DNA of 55,169 bases from an uncultured Ruminococcus sp. (GTDB lineage: Bacteria; Bacillota; Clostridia; Oscillospirales; Ruminococcaceae), in contig UQQA01000004.1 of assembly GCA_900543105.1 (NCBI GenBank), positions 1 through 55,169 of the forward strand. Direction: 5' to 3'. Shown piece by piece: positions 49,194 to 55,169 of this stretch. The number at the start of each line of letters is the position of its first letter. The stretch's first letter is position 1. The translations under genes were made by a program, and so were the position numbers. Below the pieces are notes generated by a model. That model saw nothing but the letters and a program-made list of their open reading frames with translations, was not told where the DNA came from and did no database searches.

Positions 49194-50858
49194 TTAATCA
49201 AGCGGATAAGTTTTCAAATTCGGCAGTTCGTCAAGTGTGAGAGTTCTGTCGCTGTTGTATGCTTTGATAAGCATATCCTTTTCGGTGTATTCTTCATTGA
49301 GCATATAGTTTTTGAGCGTGAACGGGTCTGCCCATGTTCCCCAGAAAAGCCATCTTGCGTTGTTTTTCATTGTAAGCTCGGGATCCATTACACAGCCGTT
49401 TTCCGAAAGTGCAACAAGCTTGCCCTTTGGTGAGGTCTCAACGCACTCGGTGAATGTTCCGCCAAAGCTTTCATAAACGTGATTTCCTGCGTAGATATCG
49501 TAGGAGATGATATCGACCGTTTCATCACCGGGATACCACTCGGGGTCTTGTCCGTTCCACATCCATATAAGGTTCGTGAGGTTATGCTCGTTCGTCATTT
49601 TGTCGTACATTGTGTTCCAGAGCTTTTTGTAGCTTTCCGGTTCGCAGTTGCCCCACCAGAACCAGCCGCCTGCCGCTTCGTGGAGAGGTCGCCAGATCAC
49701 GGGAACACCCATATCGCGAAGTCTTTCGAGCTGATCTGCGATGAGATCGATGTCGTTCATCAGCAGTTCGTAGCCCTCGTTGTCCTCGCCGTTCATGATT
49801 TTATCGAGGTCGATATTTGACGCTTCCTTATAGAAGGATTTGTACCAAGGGTTGTTTTCGTCATTCTTCGCATATTGCTCGGGCGAGCTCCAGTGCCAGC
49901 AGAGCTGAACGATGCCGCCTGCATTTTCGTACCAGTCGTAAGCGAATTCGACCGTTCTGCTGTTTGCGCCGTTCTTGACGTTCTGACTTGCGTAGTCCAT
50001 CATATCCATACCGAGGACGGCAAACTCTTTTCCCGTTGCCTGCTTTATTCTTGAAAGCTCGGAGGACTGTCTGCCCTTGTCGGCAAACTGACCAGTCAGC
50101 GAATAATTCCCGTAAACATCGCAGAGAAATTTGTAAAGGCGCTGCGTGTGGTCATCGGCGTTCGGGTTGGAGAGCGGTTCGGTGATATTGTAAGTATCGT
50201 CATTGATAGACGTATTCGCAGTGATGACAAGACTGTCGTAATCGACATAGCCCCACTGCGGCGAGAGCGTGACAGTGTGTTCGCCTGCTTCAAGGAAGAT
50301 GCCCTTCATATAAGAATCGCTGACCGCTTCCGAGCCGTTGGTCTTAACATCTCCCGAGTGCTTTCCGTCGATGAAAACGTAGTTTACTCTGCCCGTGTCG
50401 GGAGTTTTGCATCGGAAGTCAAGGTCGTACATACCCGAATTTTCAAGTGTTACCTTAAAAGCTATGCTGTCCGTATCACGGTTAAGTCCCGTTACATATC
50501 CGCTTCCCGAAAAGCCGTCAGCTTCTACTGCGTTGCAGCCGCCCGAAAGCTCTGCATTCTCGGCTTCGAGGACAAGCTCAAAATCGGACGGAACATCGTT
50601 CTGCGTGAGCGGATATTTCGTAAGGTCAAGGCTGTCGTTGAATTCCGTGCGAATTTCGCCGAAAATTCCGACAATTGCAGGCTCGGAGCTTTCTTCGGTC
50701 GTATCTGTTGTGCTTTCGCTGTTTTCGGGTGAAGCTGTCGGTGCTTCGCTTTCTGCGGAAATACTGCTGTCGTCTGTTTTCTTACAGCCTGTGAAAACGG
50801 CTGTGCAGAGGAGTGCGGCAATTGCAGCCGCAGCTATTTTTGATGCATTCAGTTTCAT
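49194..50858 (-). CDS. GH26 beta-mannanase lipoprotein with CBM35-like domain
   Basis: The 554-residue secreted enzyme cuts beta-mannan. A lipoprotein signal with FTGC (lipobox) is followed by a Ser/Thr/Glu linker, a CBM35-like domain (about 75-215, FELVLEAENAELSGG) and a GH26 domain. The acid/base Glu is in WRPLHEAAGGWFWWG and the likely nucleophile Glu in VALSENGCV. ATG 50858 is chosen because GGAGG lies 6 bases upstream. It follows the suf gene by 11 bases on the same strand, so it may be partly co-transcribed. The ICE is inserted just beyond its 3' end. Confidence 0.9.
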   Translation of the reverse strand: MKLNASKIAAAAIAALLCTAVFTGCKKTDDSSISAESEAPTASPENSESTTDTTEESSEPAIVGIFGEIRTEFNDSLDLTKYPLTQNDVPSDFELVLEAENAELSGGCNAVEADGFSGSGYVTGLNRDTDSIAFKVTLENSGMYDLDFRCKTPDTGRVNYVFIDGKHSGDVKTNGSEAVSDSYMKGIFLEAGEHTVTLSPQWGYVDYDSLVITANTSINDDTYNITEPLSNPNADDHTQRLYKFLCDVYGNYSLTGQFADKGRQSSELSRIKQATGKEFAVLGMDMMDYASQNVKNGANSRTVEFAYDWYENAGGIVQLCWHWSSPEQYAKNDENNPWYKSFYKEASNIDLDKIMNGEDNEGYELLMNDIDLIADQLERLRDMGVPVIWRPLHEAAGGWFWWGNCEPESYKKLWNTMYDKMTNEHNLTNLIWMWNGQDPEWYPGDETVDIISYDIYAGNHVYESFGGTFTECVETSPKGKLVALSENGCVMDPELTMKNNARWLFWGTWADPFTLKNYMLNEEYTEKDMLIKAYNSDRTLTLDELPNLKTYPLD

Positions 50859-50869
50859 TTTTTCCTCCA

Positions 50870-51790
50870 TTATTTCAAGAATCCGTTTACGATCTGAGCC
50901 TCGGCTTCAGCTTCGGTAAGTCCGAGGGTCATAAGCTTGATGAGCTGTTCGCCTGCGATCTTGCCGATAGCGGCTTCGTGAATGAGCGAAGCATCGATGT
51001 TGTTTGCATCAAGCGCAGGAACGGCGCTTATCTTGGCATTGTCCATAATGATGCCGTCGCACTCGGTATGACCCGTGCAGGCAGCGTTGCCCTCCAGCTT
51101 TGAGTAGAAGATCTGGCGTGAATTATCCTTTGCGACCGAGCGTGAAACGATGTCAGCACCCGAATTTTCGCCGTTGAGTTCGGTGTTGTAGGTGCTTTCG
51201 GCAAACTGGTTGCCGTGTGTCATAAGGCGCTCGCGGACGATGAGCTTTGCACCCTTGTCAAGCTTTGCGGTCGTCAGACGCTTGGTCGAGTCAACGCCCT
51301 TGATCTGCACCATTTCCATTTCCATATAGCTGTTTTCTTCGAGATAAACTTCGGTCGTAGGGTTGAGTATGCGCTCGCCCGTGCCGTCGCCCTCGCCGTA
51401 GTGCTTTTCAACGTATTTTACCTTTGAATTTTTGCCGACAAAGAAGCGGTGAACGCCGTCGTGCTGCGAAGCCTGCGTACCGCAGTTGTGTATACCGCAG
51501 CCTGCAACGATAACAACGTCCGAATCCTCGCCGACAAAGAAATCGTTGTAGACAACTTCCTTTAATCCGCTTTCGCTGATGACAACGGGGATATGAACGC
51601 TCTGATTTTTTGTGTTCGGCTTTATTTTTATATCGATGCCCGACTTGTCCGTCTTTGTGGTGATGTCAATGTCGGCAGTGGTGTTTCGTGCAGCTTTTTC
51701 ACCGTTTGCACGGATATTGTATGCGCCCTCGGGAACGCCGTGCAGGTCTGCGACTTCTTCAAGAAGCCTTTTCTGTATCTCATCTAACAT
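50870..51790 (-). CDS. SufB/SufD family protein of a minimal SUF system
   Basis: The 306-residue protein has the SufB/SufD beta-helix core (VIVAGCGIHNCGTQASQHDG, LIHEAAIGKIAGEQLIKL). It is shorter than SufB or SufD of E. coli and stands alone with SufC, like the two-gene SmsCB systems of anaerobes. The complex would be a scaffold for building Fe-S clusters. It lies 24 bases downstream of sufC on the same strand. Confidence 0.85.
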   Translation of the reverse strand: MLDEIQKRLLEEVADLHGVPEGAYNIRANGEKAARNTTADIDITTKTDKSGIDIKIKPNTKNQSVHIPVVISESGLKEVVYNDFFVGEDSDVVIVAGCGIHNCGTQASQHDGVHRFFVGKNSKVKYVEKHYGEGDGTGERILNPTTEVYLEENSYMEMEMVQIKGVDSTKRLTTAKLDKGAKLIVRERLMTHGNQFAESTYNTELNGENSGADIVSRSVAKDNSRQIFYSKLEGNAACTGHTECDGIIMDNAKISAVPALDANNIDASLIHEAAIGKIAGEQLIKLMTLGLTEAEAEAQIVNGFLK

Positions 51791-51814
51791 TTTAAACAGC
51801 AGCTCCTTTCAATA

Positions 51815-52546
51815 TCAGCCAATAATAGCACGGCAGGGATTGATCGCAGAGGAAGTTCCCTGAATTTTCGGGAGAATGTCCTCGCGCTTGCCGTAGTGAA
51901 GAATTTTTCCGTCCGAGAGAACGGCGATCTCGTCGGCGATGCTTAGGATTCGCTCCTGATGCGAGATAACGATGATAGTTTTGGACTTGTCCCCGTGCAT
52001 TTTCTCGAATACTTTTATAAGGTTGGAGAAGCTCCAGAGGTCGATACCTGCCTCGGGTTCGTCAAAAACGGAGAGCTTCGAGTTTTTCGCAGCAATGCCT
52101 GCAATTTCGATACGCTTCATTTCGCCGCCCGAGAGGCTCGCATTGACTTCACGGTCGATATAATCCTTGGCGCAAAGTCCTACCTCGGAAAGATAGGTGC
52201 AGGCTTCGGCAACGGTGAGGTTTCGCTTTGCGGCGATTCGCAGCAGGTCAATAATGCGTATTCCCTTGAAGCGGACGGGCTGTTGGAAAGCAAAGCCGAT
52301 GCCAAGGTTCGCACGGTCGGTTATCGACATATCGGTGATGTCCTTGCCGTCAAAAATAATGCTGCCCGAGTTCGGCTTTTCAATGCCCATTATGAGCTTT
52401 GCGGTGGTGGATTTTCCACCGCCGTTCGGACCTGTTATCGCGAGAAATTTTCCGTCATCAACACGCAGACTGAGTTCTTTTATGATCTCCTTTTCGCCGC
52501 CTTTTTCCGATTCGGCGGAATAGGAAATGTTCTTTAGTTCAAGCAT
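51815..52546 (-). CDS. sufC: SufC ATPase for Fe-S cluster assembly
   Basis: The 243-residue ABC ATPase has Walker A GPNGGGKSTTAK, Q-loop FAFQQP, signature LSGGEMKRIEIA and Walker B KLSVFDEPEAGID. With the SufB-like partner it drives cluster assembly. It is the first gene behind a consensus promoter at 52604-52632. Confidence 0.9.
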   Translation of the reverse strand: MLELKNISYSAESEKGGEKEIIKELSLRVDDGKFLAITGPNGGGKSTTAKLIMGIEKPNSGSIIFDGKDITDMSITDRANLGIGFAFQQPVRFKGIRIIDLLRIAAKRNLTVAEACTYLSEVGLCAKDYIDREVNASLSGGEMKRIEIAGIAAKNSKLSVFDEPEAGIDLWSFSNLIKVFEKMHGDKSKTIIVISHQERILSIADEIAVLSDGKILHYGKREDILPKIQGTSSAINPCRAIIG

Positions 52547-52595
52547 TTACAGAATGACCTCATTTCAATTTTTGATAGATAATTTATGTGATAAT

Positions 52596-52632
52596 ATACA
52601 ATAATTGTATCATTTTTTGCCTATTATGTCAA
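52596..52632 (-). promoter_or_regulatory. sufC promoter with palindromic operator
   Basis: Minus-strand TTGACA (52632-52627), 17-base spacer and TACAAT (52609-52604). The palindrome ATACAAT-A-ATTGTAT (52596-52610) covers the -10 box, so a repressor could act there. Confidence 0.75.
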
Positions 52633-52669
52633 GTGAATAATACGATAATTAAAATATGTCGGAATTATA

Positions 52670-52765
52670 CTAAACACCATTTAAAATTTGGAAAAAATCA
52701 AGCCGACAATCTCGAATATATAGGATTTCGGCGCAGATTTTTTCCTGTATTTTATTGGTGTTTAG
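52670..52765. repeat. 96-bp imperfect inverted repeat
   Basis: Outer arms CTAAACACCA / TGGTGTTTAG (52670-52679, 52756-52765), middle arms GGAAAAAATC / GATTTTTTCC (52690-52699, 52736-52745) and inner GCCGA/TCGGC nest as one long hairpin. It resembles a small intergenic repeat unit (MITE-like). A further GTGTAG/CTACAC stem lies at about 52786-52806. The rest of the 52547-52941 gap holds only the two divergent promoters. Confidence 0.6.
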
Positions 52766-52856
52766 TATTTGATTGGGGGAGAAGTGTAGTTTTTTCCGAT
52801 CTACACGGACTTTTTATTGTATTATACCCGAACTTTTTTGAAATTTCCCCGATTTC

Positions 52857-52885
52857 TTGACATTTTGTGTTTAATGTAGTAAAAT
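52857..52885 (+). promoter_or_regulatory. promoter of thrH-like gene
   Basis: TTGACA (52857-52862), 17-base spacer and TAAAAT (52880-52885), about 57 bases before the start codon. Confidence 0.8.
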
Positions 52886-52941
52886 ATATTTAGAAAATGC
52901 CGAGTATAACGGCAAAGTTGATTCTGAAAGGAAGTTTTAAT

Positions 52942-53544
52942 ATGTATATCACTTGTTTGGACCTTGAAGGAGTTCTCGTTCCCGAGATCTGGATCGCATT
53001 CGCAAAGGAAACGGGTATCCCCGAGCTTGAAAAGACCACCCGTGACGAACCCGACTATGACAAGCTTATGAAGTACCGTATCGGTATCCTCAAAGAGCAC
53101 GGTCTCGGACTTAAAGAGATTCAGGACGTTATCGCAAAGATCGACCCGATGCCCGGCGCAAAGGAGTTCCTCGATGAGCTTCGCTCTTTTACACAGGTAA
53201 TCATCATCAGCGATACATTCACACAGTTTGCAGCTCCTCTTATGAAGAAGCTCGGCTGGCCTACAATTTTCTGCAACAGCCTTGAAGTTGCTCCGAACGG
53301 CGAAGTTACAGGCTTCAAGATGCGCTGCGAGCAGTCCAAGCTCACGACCGTTAAGGCTCTCCAGTCTATTGGCTTCCGGACTATAGCAAGCGGCGACAGC
53401 TACAACGACCTCGGAATGATAAAGGCAAGCAAGGCAGGCTTCCTCTTCAAGAGCACAGACAAGATCAAGAACGACAACCCCGATCTTCCTGCTTACGAAA
53501 CCTATGATGAGCTTATGGCTGCTATCAAAAAGGCAATGGACTAA
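52942..53544 (+). CDS. thrH: ThrH-type phosphoserine phosphatase / phosphotransferase
   Basis: The 200-residue HAD enzyme begins MYITCLDLEGVLVPEIWIAF. DLEG is the nucleophile motif with Asp7, and the later motifs are IIISDTF and SGDSYNDLGM. ThrH enzymes dephosphorylate phosphoserine and can move the phosphate to homoserine, so it belongs to serine/threonine metabolism. ATG 52942 is chosen because AAAGGAAG lies upstream; an in-frame ATG at 52897 lacks a ribosome binding site. Confidence 0.9.
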   Translation: MYITCLDLEGVLVPEIWIAFAKETGIPELEKTTRDEPDYDKLMKYRIGILKEHGLGLKEIQDVIAKIDPMPGAKEFLDELRSFTQVIIISDTFTQFAAPLMKKLGWPTIFCNSLEVAPNGEVTGFKMRCEQSKLTTVKALQSIGFRTIASGDSYNDLGMIKASKAGFLFKSTDKIKNDNPDLPAYETYDELMAAIKKAMD

Positions 53545-53557
53545 GTTAATAAGTATG

Positions 53558-53598
53558 AAAAAAGCTGCATAGAGCGTTAATGCCCTGTGCAGCTTTTG
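53558..53598. terminator. bidirectional terminator, thrH / MarR gene
   Basis: AAAAGCTGCA (53560-53569) pairs with TGCAGCTTTT (53588-53597), giving A/T-runs on both sides. It lies between converging genes. Confidence 0.8.
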
Positions 53599-54108
53599 TT
53601 ATGTCCTGTTCTCGCTTTGCTTATCCGAAGTATATTCCTCCACAGCTTCAATGCCGTCAAACAGCCTTGTCTGAAGCTTGTATAATTGTGTTATCTCCTC
53701 ATCACTGAAAACGCTGTAAAGCCTGTTCAGAAAATCGGAACGGGTGTTGTATATCTCCTCGTGATACTGTCTTGCCTTATCGGTCAGTTCAAGGCAGACG
53801 CAGCGTTTGGTACCCTTTTTTATTTCGATATATCCTCTTTTTTCAAGAGAATCGGCAAGCTGCTTCACATTCTGACGGGAACAGCCCATAAGCTGACCTA
53901 TGCGTGTCAGAGTTTTCGGCTCGGGGCAGTTGGCGGTTATCCCGAGCAGAAGCCATTGCTTTGTTGATATCTCGGCTGAAACTTTATCATAAGCGGTCTG
54001 GATACGGTTTTGCTGAATAAAAAGGTTGATGAATAGTGCTTTTATCTTGCTTTCACGATCCTTGTCAAAAAGCGGAGCAAGAAGTTCTGCGGTGTTTAGT
54101 TTGTCCAT
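53599..54108 (-). CDS. MarR-family regulator
   Basis: The 169-residue protein has a winged helix (STKQWLLLGITANC, LTRIGQLMGCSRQNVKQLADSLEKRGYI, then the wing KGTKRCVCLELTDKARQ). ATG 54108 is used (GGAGG 11 bases upstream); a longer frame starts at 54195 inside the promoter. MarR proteins usually repress their own promoter and release on ligand binding. Confidence 0.8.
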   Translation of the reverse strand: MDKLNTAELLAPLFDKDRESKIKALFINLFIQQNRIQTAYDKVSAEISTKQWLLLGITANCPEPKTLTRIGQLMGCSRQNVKQLADSLEKRGYIEIKKGTKRCVCLELTDKARQYHEEIYNTRSDFLNRLYSVFSDEEITQLYKLQTRLFDGIEAVEEYTSDKQSENRT

Positions 54109-54154
54109 TGGTCGTATTTTCCTCCCATACAGCTTTAAATCATTAAACATAGTA

Positions 54155-54184
54155 ATTATATCAAAAATTTTGACATTTGTCAAA
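54155..54184 (-). promoter_or_regulatory. MarR promoter and operator
   Basis: Minus-strand TTGACA (54183-54178), 17-base spacer and TATAAT (54160-54155). The perfect palindrome TTTGACA-TT-TGTCAAA (54169-54184) overlaps the -35 and looks like an autoregulatory operator. Confidence 0.8.
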
Positions 54185-54210
54185 CATTTGGGCATGAATT
54201 TCGATAAAGA

Positions 54211-54238
54211 AAAAGCGTGAGTTTCGGCTCACGCTTTT
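54211..54238. terminator. terminator overlapping a stop codon
   Basis: AAAAGCGTGAG (54211-54221) pairs with CTCACGCTTTT (54228-54238). It covers the stop codon of the small gene at 54229-54492 and ends transcription leftwards. Confidence 0.75.
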
Positions 54239-54492
54239 GATATTTCGCACAAATATTCATATATCCTTTTAATAAGCCTATCGGCTGAATGTGAGCTTTT
54301 TAAGAACTGCATTATAAAAACGTCGCTCCATTCATCGCACATTACGCAGACACTTTCCCTCTGCATTTCTTTTCCGAATTTTTCCTCTAAGATACCTTTC
54401 ACTTCACCAATATCCGATGGCTCTGCTCCCGGAAGTTCGCAGGATAAATGTCCGTTGGCAAGTCGGATAAGCTCGCATCTGAAACTGTTCAT
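54229..54492 (-). CDS. small conserved-looking protein, unknown
   Basis: The 87-residue soluble protein has ATG 54492 with GAAAGGAG 5 bases upstream; a longer frame overlaps the neighbour. It contains 'CVMCDEWSDVF' but no recognised motif. It follows the ketopantoate-reductase-like gene and is probably in its operon. Confidence 0.6.
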   Translation of the reverse strand: MNSFRCELIRLANGHLSCELPGAEPSDIGEVKGILEEKFGKEMQRESVCVMCDEWSDVFIMQFLKSSHSADRLIKRIYEYLCEISKA

Positions 54493-54511
54493 GGCAGTTC
54501 TCCTTTCGCTT

Positions 54512-55108
54512 TTACAGTGATCGTGTAAGCTTTTCATCGCTTTCCGCATAGTCGAAAAGCCCGTCATTTTTTTCTTCCAAAGCTTTTATTATATGATAGG
54601 TGTATTCGTTGTAGGGCGTGGGGATACCAAGCTCTTTTCCCATTCGGATAAGCGCGCCCGAGAACATATCTATCTCGGTGTGTCTGCCTGCATCAAGGTC
54701 TTGTAAAGTCGAGTATCGTGCAGTCGGCGGAACAAGACTTCCTTTGCTCGATGAAGCGTCAGCCTTGCTTATGTCTATGCCCTTGGCGGCGGCTATGGCT
54801 TCAAGCTCTCGGCGAAGTCCATCACTTATCGCCTTAATATGTTCGCTGTCACGGTAACAGCCTACGCCTGCGCCGAGAACAGCCTGCGGAAGATTGTTGC
54901 AGACGTTGAGCCGGAACTTGCTCCACATTTCCTCACGGATAAAATCGGTGTGACGATAGTGTATTCCCGTGCCCTCAAAAAGCCTTTCAACAGCTTTTAC
55001 ACGTTCGCTTTCAAAGGGCGCATAAAGCTCGCCGAAAATAATTCCTATCGTCGTCGCAGGGTCAAAACGATAACCGCCGTCCTCCCTGTGCGATGCGACC
55101 TTTATCAC
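54512..55108 (-). CDS. ketopantoate reductase-like protein, C-terminal part
   Basis: The visible part (GTG 55108 to stop) matches the C-terminal half of 2-dehydropantoate 2-reductase: MWSKFRLNVCNNLPQAV and TARYSTLQDLDAGRHTE with the catalytic-site Lys and Asp region. The N-terminal NADP-binding half is not present. The open frame reaches upstream to an in-frame TAG at 55136-55138, 31 bases before the window ends. It is either a broken gene, frameshifted at this point, or a genuine short form. The full-length family is about 300 residues. Confidence 0.7.
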   Translation of the reverse strand: MIKVASHREDGGYRFDPATTIGIIFGELYAPFESERVKAVERLFEGTGIHYRHTDFIREEMWSKFRLNVCNNLPQAVLGAGVGCYRDSEHIKAISDGLRRELEAIAAAKGIDISKADASSSKGSLVPPTARYSTLQDLDAGRHTEIDMFSGALIRMGKELGIPTPYNEYTYHIIKALEEKNDGLFDYAESDEKLTRSL

Positions 55109-55169
55109 CGAATATAATACTAATTCCAGACCAACCTATAGACAAATACTCGGATATAATAATCCAATT

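Noticed and set aside
54846..54866. TGTCACGGTAACA in the chromosome, similar to the palindrome centre
   Set aside because: It lacks the outer bases and the symmetry of the ten ICE sites, and lies in a coding region.

Overview
The window is almost entirely one integrative and conjugative element (ICE) of the Tn1549/CD1107-type family, sitting in the chromosome of a low-to-mid GC anaerobic Firmicute. Ruminococcus or a close Oscillospiraceae relative is the best guess. The guess rests on the right-hand chromosomal genes: a lipoprotein GH26 beta-mannanase with a CBM35-like domain, a minimal SufC-SufB iron-sulphur operon, and ThrH. The element fills position 1 (its left end is not recognisable and may lie outside) to about 49.15 kb. 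Chromosomal DNA, visibly richer in GC, follows.

Layout. 0-0.55 kb: structured non-coding DNA with a promoter-like -10 followed at once by two terminator-like hairpins. 0.55-13.2 kb (+): two replication-initiator-like proteins, PcfB, the VirD4-type coupling protein, Maff2, VirB6/TrbL-like, PrgI, VirB4, a 1046-residue membrane protein with a degenerate M23-like tail, DUF4315, DUF4366 and a small membrane protein. Together these make the type IV secretion channel. 13.3-21.5 kb (+): topoisomerase III, small membrane and secreted proteins, a C5-cytosine methyltransferase with a PP-loop (PAPS-reductase-like) partner, and a DUF3991/TOPRIM protein. 21.6-30.5 kb (+): a 2972-residue polyvalent protein (nucleotidyltransferase, N6-methylase-like and SNF2-like helicase domains), with a TnpV-like gene apparently nested in another frame. 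30.7-34.7 kb (+): cargo made of an ECF sigma factor, its anti-sigma factor, two secreted proteins (one a C39-like protease with a PPC domain) and a lipoprotein.

34.7-37.5 kb (-): small control genes and an XRE / ImmA-like protease / PIN-like operon. 37.6-44 kb (-): a run of small membrane and zinc-ribbon proteins around parB and parA homologues, plus a probable free-standing small RNA. 44.2-46.2 kb (-): MobP-type relaxase, MobC and a candidate oriT. 46.3-49.1 kb (+): a sigma-like HTH protein behind a structured leader, TnpW, and a large serine recombinase (TnpX type) that moves the element. 49.2-55.2 kb: chromosome (mannanase, sufBC, thrH, a MarR regulator, a small unknown gene, and a ketopantoate reductase fragment).

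The most striking feature is a 17-bp palindrome, TGTGTCAC-S-GTGACACA, present ten times between 4.6 and 42.5 kb. It always lies between co-directional genes (one copy overlaps the parB stop codon). Each half-site differs by one base from the half-site of the classical parS sequence, and the element encodes its own ParB and ParA. My inference is a KorB-like system in which ParB spreads from, or represses at, many sites along the ICE, linking its maintenance to its transfer genes. The second striking feature is the overprinted TnpV-like reading frame, which has its own Shine-Dalgarno sequence.
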